From assembly GCA_946187475.1 (NCBI GenBank), contig CAMHRJ010000031.1, forward strand, positions 1 through 13,558: a DNA stretch of 13,558 nucleotides. The letters run 5' to 3'. The translations under genes and the position numbers were made by a program. Shown here one piece after another: positions 1 to 6,499 of the stretch (position 1 is its first letter; each line of letters begins with the position of its first letter). Origin of the DNA: an uncultured Clostridia bacterium (GTDB lineage Bacteria; Bacillota; Clostridia; Oscillospirales; Oscillospiraceae). Below the pieces are notes generated by a model that was given only the letters and a program-made list of their open reading frames with translations, did not search any database and was not told the origin of the DNA.

Positions 1-42
1 CAAAAAATGAAAGTAGGCACTTTTTCAAGTGTCTACTTTCAT
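1..42 (-). terminator. Intrinsic terminator of the beta-helix lipoprotein gene
   Basis: Positions 7-20 and 29-42 form a 14-bp stem with one G-T wobble and an 8-nt loop (21-28). Read on the minus strand the stem is followed at once by a run of six T (plus-strand A at 2-7, overlapping the stem base). This is the expected form of a Rho-independent terminator for the gene that stops at 109, about 65 nt upstream. The stem is A/T-rich at its base, so a plus-strand role is less likely. Confidence 0.8.
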
Positions 43-108
43 CTTACCAGGTGCATGCCAAAGATGGCAGGCCGGGTTTTCTATGCTTACGATCTATTTC
101 AAAGCGGC

Positions 109-1401
109 TCACTGGATGGTGACGCTGCCGCTGGTGCTTCCTGTGACGCTGGCGGAACCAGCGGCGTTCACAGTGATGGTGCTGATTTCGTCAGCCTCCA
201 GGCTGTCCGAGATGGAATCGTCGGTGACGTTGATGGTCAGCGTTCCGCCGTTGGAGCCATCTTTGCCCCAGCGCCCGGTGCCCGCACTGGCGAAGACGCC
301 GCCGTCCGCAGTCAGGGTATTGCCGCCATTCAGATTCACTACAGAATTTGTGTTCGTCACATACAGCAGCGGGCCGCCGTTTGTCACGTTGATGGTGGTA
401 TCCGTCATGGTCAGGGTGGAGACGCTGGCGGTGGCGTCTGCGTCGGATGCGTCACCGGACATGCTCTGGTAGAGCATGATGCCGTTGTTGCCGTCGCCGG
501 AGACCTCAAAGGTGCAGCCGGTCATGGTGATGGAATTCTTGCCCTCGATGACCGCGGCCTGGGCGCCGGTGGAGGTGCCGACTACGTTCTCCACCGTGAT
601 CTCGCCCGTGGAGTAGATGCAGGGGCTGCCGTCACCAGAGCAGTTCACCACCGAGTTCCGGACGGTAACACAGCCGCCGCCTCGATCGGTGGCGATGGGC
701 GCGCAGTGGGCGCCTGCGGTGGTGATGGTCAGGCGATTTGCATCAATGACGCCGCCGTAGGTGGCGTAGACGCCCCGGGAGGAATTGCCGGTGGTGTCGA
801 TCTGGACATTCTCTACGGTGACGGTGGCTCCATCGGTGGAAAAGATCGCGTTGGCGCCGCTGCAGTCGGAGGTGATGGTGCAGTCGGTGATCTCGGCGCT
901 GCTGTCCTCGCCCACCACCAGAATCACGGAGTTGATGCCGTAGAAGTTGTATTCGTCCGAGACGTCGGAGCTGCGCTTGGAATCATTGGTGCCCGCGTCA
1001 CCGGCCTTGACGATCTCCGCGTTGGAAAGCGTCAGGTGCCCGCCGTTGACTACCAGGAAGACGTTGGTGTCGGTTTCATCGGTGGAATAGGTGCCGCCGG
1101 TGATGGTCGCGTCTACGCCGTCCACCACATACGCGCCGGAGAGGGTCACGGTCTTGTTCCCGATGGTGACGGTGACCGTGCCGGAGGACAGGGTCGTGTT
1201 GGTGCCGGATGCATCCAGAATTTCAATGTCGGAGCTGCCGATCTGAGTTGTGGTCTCCACAACCTCGGAGACGGTCTCGGTTTCCGTTTCCGCGGATCCG
1301 GAGTCCGTTACCGGAGCGGTGTTGTCCGCAGTCTTGGCGCAGGCCATCAGCGCCATGGACAGAATCAAAATCATAATGAAAGCCAGAATGCGGTTTTTCA
1401 T
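109..1401 (-). CDS. Putative surface lipoprotein with parallel beta-helix repeats
   Basis: The 430-aa product starts at ATG (1401) behind an AAAGGAG site at 1412-1418. Residues 1-20 are a signal peptide with a hydrophobic core, and LMAC (18-21) is a lipobox, so Cys21 should be lipidated and the protein anchored outside the membrane. Residues 22-55 form a Thr/Glu-rich linker. From about residue 58 to the end, short beta-strand-like turns of roughly 20-25 residues recur, rich in T, V, G, N and D, with patterns such as TVTVENVQI, GVIDANRLTI and SITMTGCTF. This fits a right-handed parallel beta-helix, as in adhesins and polysaccharide-active proteins. I see no catalytic motif and no cell-wall sorting signal. 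It stands alone, divergent from the cotJ operon, with its own terminator. The specific function is unknown; adhesion or glycan binding is inference. Confidence 0.8.
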   Translation of the reverse strand: MKNRILAFIMILILSMALMACAKTADNTAPVTDSGSAETETETVSEVVETTTQIGSSDIEILDASGTNTTLSSGTVTVTIGNKTVTLSGAYVVDGVDATITGGTYSTDETDTNVFLVVNGGHLTLSNAEIVKAGDAGTNDSKRSSDVSDEYNFYGINSVILVVGEDSSAEITDCTITSDCSGANAIFSTDGATVTVENVQIDTTGNSSRGVYATYGGVIDANRLTITTAGAHCAPIATDRGGGCVTVRNSVVNCSGDGSPCIYSTGEITVENVVGTSTGAQAAVIEGKNSITMTGCTFEVSGDGNNGIMLYQSMSGDASDADATASVSTLTMTDTTINVTNGGPLLYVTNTNSVVNLNGGNTLTADGGVFASAGTGRWGKDGSNGGTLTINVTDDSISDSLEADEISTITVNAAGSASVTGSTSGSVTIQ

Positions 1402-1458
1402 GGTGTATCATCTCCTTTGGCCCAAGGATACCATTCCAAGCTTAATGCAAGCCAAAGC

Positions 1459-1467
1459 CATACTTTA
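1459..1467 (+). promoter_or_regulatory. Weak candidate sporulation-type -10 element upstream of cotJ
   Basis: CATACTTTA matches the sigma-K -10 form CATAnnnTA exactly and the sigma-E form CATACAnT at all but one fixed position. I could not find a convincing -35 partner at the expected distance (around 1437-1445), so this is only a candidate. A start near 1474 would leave about 80 nt before the cotJ start codon. The cotJ operon of Bacillus subtilis is transcribed in the mother cell by sigma-E, which is why this box is worth noting. Confidence 0.25.
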
Positions 1468-1540
1468 ACAGGACTTGAAATTTGGAACCTCACGGCATTA
1501 CTCTTTCATAGGATGCAGCGGGATCCCAAATCTTATCGCA

Positions 1541-1546
1541 AGGAGG
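1541..1546 (+). promoter_or_regulatory. Ribosome binding site that selects the TTG start of cotJAB
   Basis: A full AGGAGG lies 8 nt before TTG at 1555-1557, which is in frame with the CotJ reading frame. The only nearby in-frame ATG (1513) has no Shine-Dalgarno sequence, and the ATG at 1548 is out of frame. The TTG is therefore the best start. Confidence 0.75.
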
Positions 1547-1554
1547 AATGCATT

Positions 1555-1980
1555 TTGGAGGAATGCACCTACAAGCAGGGGGCGCTGCCCGGCTGCGCAC
1601 CGCTGGCCATGGCCTATACGCCGGCCCAGCAGAGCAGCGAGCCTGCCTATGAAAACAAGATGGCGCTGGCGCGGGGCACCCTGTTCCCGGGGCTGGATCT
1701 GCCCTTCATGAACCTGGTGAACACGCCGGAGAACCTCTCCACGCCCCTGTGCGAGCTCATGGCTCTGGATTTCGTGGTGCAGGAGCTGAAGCTCTATCTG
1801 GACACCCACCCGGAGGACGCCGAGGCCTTCGCCGCGCTCCAGACCTGCCTGCGTCTGAGCTGCGAGGGCAGAAAGCGCTATGTGAAGCAGTATGGCGCCA
1901 TCACCGTGGACGACATGCGCTACGCCGATTCCTTCACCTGGGCGGATGCCCCGTGGCCGTGGCAGTGGAAGGAGGACTGA
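1555..1980 (+). CDS. cotJB: Fused CotJA-CotJB spore coat protein
   Basis: With the TTG start this is a 141-aa protein. Residues 1 to about 55 resemble CotJA: LAMAYTP followed by ALARGTLFPGLDLPF is its typical core. Residues from about 60 to 141 resemble CotJB: the helix around ELMALDFVVQELKLYLDTHP, then a CotJB-like tail with YGAIT, TW and the ending DAPWPWQW. In the usual operon these are two proteins of about 80 and 85 aa. Here no stop codon, and no ribosome binding site ahead of the internal ATG at the junction, separates them. The gene ends 3 nt before cotJC, so the two are co-expressed. CotJA, B and C are known to be needed together for incorporation into the inner spore coat. The in-frame ORF extending upstream to position 7 is antisense to the lipoprotein gene and is not coding. 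A sequencing frameshift joining two genes is possible but would have to preserve both domains cleanly. Confidence 0.85.
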   Translation: MEECTYKQGALPGCAPLAMAYTPAQQSSEPAYENKMALARGTLFPGLDLPFMNLVNTPENLSTPLCELMALDFVVQELKLYLDTHPEDAEAFAALQTCLRLSCEGRKRYVKQYGAITVDDMRYADSFTWADAPWPWQWKED

Positions 1981-1983
1981 GCG

Positions 1984-2580
1984 ATGTTTGTCTATGAAAA
2001 GAAGCTGCAATACCCCGTGCGCATCAAAAACCCCAACCCGAAGCTGGCGAAGTTCATCGTTTCGCAGTTCGGCGGCCCCGATGGAGAGCTGGCTGCATCC
2101 ATCCGCTATCTGAGCCAGCGGTTCTCCATGCCCTACCCGGAGCTGGCGGGCATCCTGACAGACATCGGCACCGAAGAACTGGGCCATCTGGAGATGGTCG
2201 GCACCATCCTCTATCAGCTGACCCGGAACATGACTCCGGAGCAGGTGAAGGCCGCCGGTCTGGAGCCCTACTTCGTGGACCACACCGCTGGCGTCTATCC
2301 GCAGTTTGCCTCCGGCACGCCCTGGACGGCGGCCACCATCGCCGTGAAGGGCGACGTGATCACCGATCTCACCGAGGACATGGGCGCGGAGCAGAAGGCC
2401 CGCACCACCTATGACAACATCCTGCGGCTCAGCGATGACCCGGATGTGAACGACGTCATCAAGTTCCTGCGTGAGCGGGAGATCGTGCACTACCAGCGCT
2501 TCGGCGAGGCCCTGGGCATCGCCACGGAGAAGATGAACCAGAAAAACTTCTACGCCGTGAACCCGGCCTTCGACCGGTAA
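1984..2580 (+). CDS. cotJC: CotJC, manganese-catalase-like spore coat protein
   Basis: The 198-aa protein starts at ATG 1984, 8 nt after AAGGAGG (1969-1975), and overlaps nothing. It has the ferritin-like four-helix fold of the non-haem manganese catalases. All five metal ligands of that family can be placed: E35 (GPDGE), E65 and H68 (EELGH), E136 (GAEQKAR) and H169 (REREIVHY). The 33-residue spacing from E136 to H169 matches that in the Lactobacillus plantarum enzyme. It should therefore bind a dinuclear Mn centre and may break down hydrogen peroxide in the coat. The length is normal for CotJC and shorter than true Mn catalases. It is the second gene of the cotJ operon and is followed directly by a strong terminator. 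Confidence 0.93.
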   Translation: MFVYEKKLQYPVRIKNPNPKLAKFIVSQFGGPDGELAASIRYLSQRFSMPYPELAGILTDIGTEELGHLEMVGTILYQLTRNMTPEQVKAAGLEPYFVDHTAGVYPQFASGTPWTAATIAVKGDVITDLTEDMGAEQKARTTYDNILRLSDDPDVNDVIKFLREREIVHYQRFGEALGIATEKMNQKNFYAVNPAFDR

Positions 2581-2583
2581 AGC

Positions 2584-2620
2584 AAAAAGCGCACCGCAAT
2601 CGCGGTGCGCTTGATTGTTT
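2584..2620. terminator. Bidirectional terminator between cotJC and tsf
   Basis: A perfect 11-bp GC-rich stem (2587-2597 with 2602-2612) closes a 4-nt AATC loop. On the minus strand it is followed by five T (plus-strand A at 2584-2588), which serves tsf. On the plus strand it is followed by the weaker T-rich run TTGATTGTTT, which serves cotJC. The two genes converge with only 54 nt between their stop codons. Confidence 0.88.
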
Positions 2621-2634
2621 CAGCAGGGAAGTGC

Positions 2635-3543
2635 TTACTTGACGAGCTTGGCAACCTCTTCGGCCAGATCGTCCTGACGCTTCTCCAGGCCCTCGCCCTT
2701 CTCGAAGCGGGTGTAGCCGTTGAGCTTGATCTCGGCGCCGACGGACTTGGCCACGGCGGCGATGTGCTGCTCCACAGAGACCTTGTCGTCCTTGACGAAG
2801 GGCTGCTGCATCAGGCAGATCTCCTTGAAGTACTTGGCCAGACCGCCCTCAACGATCTTCTCGATGATGTTGTCGGGCTTCTTGGCGTTCTTGGGATCTT
2901 CCTTGGCCTGGGCCAGACGGATTTCCTTCTCCTTGGCGATGAACTCAGCATCGATCTGGCTCTTGTCCTGGAAGGTGGGGTTCAGCGCGGCGACCTGCAT
3001 GGCGATGTCCTTGGCCAGCTCGACGACGGCGTCATTTTCGGGAGCGTCCATGTTCACCAGAACGGCAATGCGGCCGCCCATGTGGACGTAAGGCACGCTC
3101 AGGCCGGCGTCGTAACGCGCGAAGCGGCGGACCTTGATGTTCTCGCCGATGACCAGAACCTTGTCGTTCTGCTCTTCCTGCACGGACTTGCCGTTGCCGA
3201 AGGGAGCGGCATACAGGGCGTCCAGATCAGCGGGGTTCTCCTTGGCGATGACAGCGGCGACGCCCTGGACATACTCGTTGAAGAGCTCGTTCTTCGCAAC
3301 GAAGTCGGACTCAGCATTGACCTCGACGATGACGCCGATGCCATCGATCACGGCAGCGTAAGCCACGCCCTCAGCGGCGATGCGGCCGGCCTTCTTCTGG
3401 GCAGCGGCGAGACCCTTCTCACGCAGCCACTCAACAGCCTTGTCGATGTCGCCGTCGGCCTCGACGAGCGCCTTCTTGCAGTCCATCATGCCCACGCCGG
3501 TCATTTCGCGCAGGTTCTTAACATCAGCAGCAGAAAATGCCAT
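2635..3543 (-). CDS. tsf: Translation elongation factor Ts
   Basis: EF-Ts is the cytoplasmic guanine-nucleotide exchange factor that recycles EF-Tu from its GDP to its GTP form. The 302-aa product shows the family signature LREMTGVGMMDCKKAL at residues 11-26 (N-terminal UBA-like helices) and the exchange motif, here SDFVAKN at 79-85 (usually TDFVAKN), which disrupts the EF-Tu Mg2+/GDP site. The C-terminal dimerisation-type core follows. The start is ATG 3543 with AAAGGAG at 3553-3559. It lies 79 nt after rpsB in the usual rpsB-tsf order and should share the rpsB promoter. The common downstream partners pyrH and frr are absent; a terminator follows instead. Confidence 0.98.
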   Translation of the reverse strand: MAFSAADVKNLREMTGVGMMDCKKALVEADGDIDKAVEWLREKGLAAAQKKAGRIAAEGVAYAAVIDGIGVIVEVNAESDFVAKNELFNEYVQGVAAVIAKENPADLDALYAAPFGNGKSVQEEQNDKVLVIGENIKVRRFARYDAGLSVPYVHMGGRIAVLVNMDAPENDAVVELAKDIAMQVAALNPTFQDKSQIDAEFIAKEKEIRLAQAKEDPKNAKKPDNIIEKIVEGGLAKYFKEICLMQQPFVKDDKVSVEQHIAAVAKSVGAEIKLNGYTRFEKGEGLEKRQDDLAEEVAKLVK

Positions 3544-3576
3544 GATACATATCTCCTTTAGTAGTTATAAGTTGTA

Positions 3577-3607
3577 CGGGCGGTCTGTAGATTGTGCAGG
3601 CCGCCCG
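3577..3607 (-). promoter_or_regulatory. Hairpin in the rpsB-tsf intergenic region
   Basis: Positions 3577-3587 and 3597-3607 form an 11-bp stem with one wobble pair and a 9-nt loop. It fills the middle of the 79-nt gap between rpsB and tsf. On the minus strand no T-run follows, so it is not a full terminator. It may be a partial attenuator, an RNase processing site or a 3' stabiliser that sets the S2 to EF-Ts ratio. The role is inference. Confidence 0.55.
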
Positions 3608-3622
3608 AAAGAGTTTGTTCGA

Positions 3623-4354
<732 letters not shown>

Positions 4355-4382
4355 AATTGTGTTTCCTCCTTTAGTTTGTTAG

Positions 4383-4402
4383 GGCGTGGGATTTCCCATG
4401 CC
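4383..4402 (-). promoter_or_regulatory. rpsB leader hairpin 2 (proximal to the start)
   Basis: Positions 4383-4390 pair with 4395-4402 (8 bp, one G-T wobble) around a 4-nt AAAT loop in the RNA. The hairpin ends 11 nt before the rpsB ribosome binding site (4365-4372). With hairpin 1 it gives the leader a two-hairpin shape that could bind S2 or set translation. Not matched to a known family by eye. Confidence 0.45.
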
Positions 4403-4420
4403 TCCTCCGGGCGCTTCATC

Positions 4421-4455
4421 TGGGCACGACCAAACAGCAGTCACATGGTCGCCCA
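4421..4455 (-). promoter_or_regulatory. rpsB leader hairpin 1 (distal)
   Basis: Positions 4421-4425 pair with 4451-4455, and 4428-4432 with 4446-4450, giving a 10-bp stem interrupted by a 2-nt bulge (4426-4427) and closed by a 13-nt loop. The bulged stem plus a large loop is typical of protein-binding leader elements in ribosomal protein mRNAs, but assignment as an S2-responsive element is inference. Confidence 0.45.
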
Positions 4456-4482
4456 TCCGCATCCCGTGCGTAATGCCGTAGT

Positions 4483-4511
4483 ATTATACCAAGTCGAATT
4501 GGAAAATGCAA
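4483..4511 (-). promoter_or_regulatory. Sigma-A promoter of the rpsB-tsf operon
   Basis: On the minus strand TTGCAT (4506-4511) and TATAAT (4483-4488) are separated by exactly 17 bp. A TGG directly before the -10 box makes it an extended -10. The 30 bases upstream (4512-4541) are A/T-rich with A-tracts, like an UP element, and overlap the ymxH stop codon. Transcription should start near 4476, giving a leader of about 120 nt. This is the strongest-looking promoter in the window. Confidence 0.87.
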
Positions 4512-4539
4512 GGGTTTTTCAAGACATTTTTAAACTTTT

Positions 4540-4824
4540 TTATTCCGGAAAGGGCAGCTTGTGCCCTCTGGGTTCCCGGCGGCACCCTGGCTTGAGATCA
4601 GCCAGAATAATATCCGCCCCGATGCGGACAATTCCGCTCCAGGGCAGCACCCAGTCCGCCTCTCCGGGCAGGAGCCCGCCCATGCGTCTCTGACCGGGCA
4701 GAATGAAGGCGGTGATCCGCCCGGATTCCATCTCGATCTCCGCGTCGCAGAAATAACCCATCCGCTGTCCGTCGCACACGTTGATGACCTCTTTATAGCG
4801 CAAATCGGAAAACATGCATTTCAT
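4540..4824 (-). CDS. YlmC/YmxH family sporulation protein (PRC-barrel)
   Basis: The 94-aa product has the small all-beta PRC-barrel pattern of the YlmC/YmxH family: an N-terminal FSDLRYKEVINVCDGQRMGY, then a strand ending in ITAFILPG, and a C-terminal WSGIVRIGADIILAD. Members are found in spore-forming Firmicutes, often next to sigG, as here (63 nt downstream of it). The molecular role is not known. The start is ATG 4824 after GGGAGGG (about 4836-4842); Met4 (4815) is an alternative. The ribosome binding site lies in the 3' arm of a long hairpin. No terminator follows, so transcripts may run on into rpsB. Confidence 0.88.
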   Translation of the reverse strand: MKCMFSDLRYKEVINVCDGQRMGYFCDAEIEMESGRITAFILPGQRRMGGLLPGEADWVLPWSGIVRIGADIILADLKPGCRREPRGHKLPFPE

Positions 4825-4831
4825 GGTAATC

Positions 4832-4878
4832 GAATCCCTCCCGCATAAAAATCAACAGATTCTATGCCGGAGGGAGTC
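4832..4878 (-). promoter_or_regulatory. Long hairpin that buries the ymxH ribosome binding site
   Basis: The arms 4832-4847 and 4863-4878 form a 16-position stem with two mismatches (4842 with 4868, and 4834 with 4876) and a 15-nt loop. On the minus-strand RNA the 3' arm contains GGGAGGG, the Shine-Dalgarno of ymxH. There is no following T-run, so this is not a terminator. A transcript reading through from sigG would hide the site. Confidence 0.6.
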
Positions 4879-4887
4879 GATTTATGA
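4859..4887 (-). promoter_or_regulatory. Candidate sigma-E-type promoter of ymxH
   Basis: On the minus strand TCATAAA (4881-4887) lies 14 bp before CATAGAAT (4859-4866). The -10 box matches the sigma-E form CATACAnT at all but one fixed position, and the -35 box matches TCATATT at 5 of 7. A start 6-8 nt further would fall in the loop of the hairpin, so this RNA would lack the 5' arm and have a free ribosome binding site. Assignment to sigma-E is inference. Confidence 0.35.
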
Positions 4888-5667
4888 TTAAGAGGGCAGC
4901 ATACTGCGCTTGATTTTATTCACTGCGTTTTTCTCCAGCCGGGACACCTGGGCCTGACTGATGCCGATCTCCCGGGCTACCTCGGTCTGGGTGCGGCCGA
5001 TGAAAAAGCGCAGGGAGAGGATGCGTTTTTCCCGTTCCTCCAGCCCTTCCATGGCCGTGTCCAGCGCCAGCCGGTCCAGCCACTGCTCATCGGAGCTGCG
5101 CCCGTCGCCGATCTGGTCCATGACGCAGACGTTTTCGCCGCCGTCGGTGTAGACCGGCTCATAGAGGGACACCGGTTCGCTGATGGCGTCCAGGGCGAAA
5201 ACCACTTCCTCCCGCCGGATGCCAAGGGCGGCTGCCAGCTCGTCCATGGTGGGCTCCCGCCCGTGCTCGGCGGTGAGCTTTTCCCTGGCCTGAAGCACGT
5301 GATAGGCCGTATCCCGGGTGGAGCGGGGGATGCGCATCGGTGCGTTGTCCCGCAGATAGCGCCGCACCTCCCCGGAGATCATCGGCACCCCGTAGGTGCT
5401 GAACTTCAGTCCCAGGGAGGTGTCGAAATTCTTCAGCGCCTTCATCAGCCCGATGCACCCCACCTGAAACAGGTCCTCCATGCTCTCGCCCCGGCCGGAA
5501 AAGCGCTGGATCACGCTGAGCACCAGCCGCAGATTCCCGGTCACCAGGGCGTCCATGGCGGCCTGATCCCCAGCCTGGGCTTTGCGCAACAGCGCCTCGC
5601 ACTCGCTGCTGCTGAGCACCTTCAGCTCCGACGTGTTCACGCCGCAGATCTCCACTTTTCCAACCAC
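4888..5667 (-). CDS. sigG: RNA polymerase sigma-G factor (late forespore)
   Basis: Sigma-G directs late gene expression in the forespore. From GTG 5667 the protein is 259 aa, matching the 260 aa of Bacillus subtilis SigG, and begins near KVEICGVNTSEL as that protein does (KVEICGVDTSKL). It shows region 2.1-2.2 (NLRLVLSVIQRF at 45-56, DLFQVGCIGLMKAL at 65-78), region 2.3-2.4 (KFSTYGVPMISGEVRRYLRD at about 88-107), region 3 (PVSLYEPVYTDGG) and the region 4.2 helix-turn-helix with EIGISQAQVSRLEK near the C-terminus. An upstream in-frame GTG at 5709 is rejected: it overlaps the -10 box of the sigma-F promoter, while GTG 5667 sits 8 nt after GGGAGG. The usual upstream neighbours spoIIGA and sigE are replaced here by gph. 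Confidence 0.97.
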   Translation of the reverse strand: MVGKVEICGVNTSELKVLSSSECEALLRKAQAGDQAAMDALVTGNLRLVLSVIQRFSGRGESMEDLFQVGCIGLMKALKNFDTSLGLKFSTYGVPMISGEVRRYLRDNAPMRIPRSTRDTAYHVLQAREKLTAEHGREPTMDELAAALGIRREEVVFALDAISEPVSLYEPVYTDGGENVCVMDQIGDGRSSDEQWLDRLALDTAMEGLEEREKRILSLRFFIGRTQTEVAREIGISQAQVSRLEKNAVNKIKRSMLPS

Positions 5668-5675
5668 CGAAATCG

Positions 5676-5681
5676 CCTCCC
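5676..5681 (-). promoter_or_regulatory. Ribosome binding site that fixes the sigG start
   Basis: GGGAGG on the minus strand lies 8 nt before GTG at 5665-5667. The alternative start at 5709 has no Shine-Dalgarno. Together with the promoter position this settles the start. Confidence 0.8.
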
Positions 5682-5697
5682 GAACGGACAGTAACGG

Positions 5698-5727
5698 TAG
5701 TTTTTCCACATGACGGAAAAATGATAC
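5698..5727 (-). promoter_or_regulatory. Sigma-F promoter of sigG
   Basis: On the minus strand GTATC (5723-5727) and GGAAAAACTA (5698-5707) are separated by exactly 15 bp. The -10 box fits the sigma-F consensus GGnnAnAnTR at every fixed position, and the -35 box fits GYATA at 4 of 5. Sigma-F transcription of sigG in the forespore is well known in Bacillus subtilis. The RNA should start near 5690, leaving a leader of about 20-25 nt before GTG 5667. Confidence 0.75.
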
Positions 5728-5767
5728 ATCCTGTGGGATTTGGAATCAGCAGAGGAAATCTGCGGAT

Positions 5768-5804
5768 GCAAACCAAAAGGACACATCCGCCTGGGATGTG
5801 TCCT
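5768..5804 (-). terminator. Intrinsic terminator of gph
   Basis: Positions 5778-5788 and 5794-5804 form a perfect 11-bp stem with a 5-nt loop. On the minus strand TTTTGGTTT follows. It lies 13 nt after the gph stop codon and insulates sigG from gph transcription. Confidence 0.85.
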
Positions 5805-5816
5805 CTTGTGATTCCA

Positions 5817-6461
5817 CTATTTCAGCAGTTCCAGCAGCGCTTCGCAGCTGTCTGCGAAGGTCTCCGCACCGGCTTCGATGAGCACGTCCCGGTCGCGGAA
5901 GCCCCAGGTCACGCTGATGCAGCGGATGCCGGCAGCCCTGGCGGTGGCGATGTCCACCTCCGAGTCACCCACATAGACCGTCTCCTCCGGAGTGCTCTGC
6001 AGCTCCGCCATGGCGGCCAGTACCGTGTCCGGCGCGGGTTTTCGCCGGACGCCGGCCTTTTCGCCGACGCACACGTCGGCCAGACCCCGGAACAGCGCCG
6101 TATTCAGCTCCTGCACGGTGCTGTCGGGCTTGTTGGAGACCACACCGATCTTCACGCCCTCCCGCCGCAGCGTCTCCAGCAGCTCCATGATCCCGGGGTA
6201 GGGGGCAGTTTTGATTAAGTAATTTCGGTCATAGTCCAGCTTGTAATCCGCAAGAATCTGCTCCAGCCTTTCGCCGTCTACCCCCGCTGCGGCCAGTTCG
6301 ATCAGCCGCCGGGCGCCGTTGCCCACAAAACTGCGAACCTCTTTGTTCGTGCGCTCCGGCAGACCGTGGAGGGCCATGGTGCGGTTCAGCGCATCGGTCA
6401 TGTCCTCCAGCGTGTCCAGCAGGGTGCCGTCCAGGTCGAATAATACGGTTTGGTATCTCAT
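5817..6461 (-). CDS. gph: HAD-family hydrolase, phosphoglycolate phosphatase-like
   Basis: The 214-aa protein is a haloacid-dehalogenase-superfamily phosphatase with all four motifs. Motif I is DLDGT at 9-13 (Asp9 nucleophile, Asp11 acid/base), motif II ends in VVSNK with Ser109, motif III is Lys141 in RRKPAPD, and motif IV is GDSEVD with Asp166 and Asp170 binding Mg2+. Residues 17-85 form the helical C1 cap. The pattern GVVSNK and KPAPD is typical of the Gph/PpaX-like group, so 2-phosphoglycolate or pyrophosphate may be substrates; the exact one cannot be read from sequence. The start is ATG 6461 after AGGGAG with an 8-nt gap. It is a single-gene unit with its own sigma-A promoter (6500-6528) and terminator. 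Confidence 0.9.
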   Translation of the reverse strand: MRYQTVLFDLDGTLLDTLEDMTDALNRTMALHGLPERTNKEVRSFVGNGARRLIELAAAGVDGERLEQILADYKLDYDRNYLIKTAPYPGIMELLETLRREGVKIGVVSNKPDSTVQELNTALFRGLADVCVGEKAGVRRKPAPDTVLAAMAELQSTPEETVYVGDSEVDIATARAAGIRCISVTWGFRDRDVLIEAGAETFADSCEALLELLK

Positions 6462-6499
6462 AAAGTTAACTCCCTGTCGTGTATGATTCGTATTTTTTG

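Noticed and set aside
109..1401. DNA tandem repeats in the lipoprotein gene
   Set aside because: The repetition is in the protein pattern (beta-helix turns of unequal length); I see no long exact DNA repeat.
1402..1500. Sigma-A promoter for the lipoprotein gene on the minus strand
   Set aside because: I tried several -35/-10 pairs, for example TTGCAT with TATCCT at 14 bp, but spacing or sequence was poor in each. The promoter must lie near here but I cannot place it.
7..1554. Long plus-strand open frame running in frame into the cotJ gene, which could be read as a 657-aa fusion protein
   Set aside because: It is the antisense of the lipoprotein gene, with an alanine/glycine/aspartate/valine-rich shadow composition. 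The minus strand has a clear start, RBS, signal peptide and terminator. The CotJ part has its own AGGAGG and start.
4498..4542. Terminator between ymxH and rpsB
   Set aside because: There are A/T-rich tracts but no stem. The region is better explained as the UP-like element and -35 region of the rpsB promoter.
5668..5709. N-terminal extension of SigG from the GTG at 5709
   Set aside because: It overlaps the sigma-F -10 box, lacks a ribosome binding site and is not present in Bacillus SigG.
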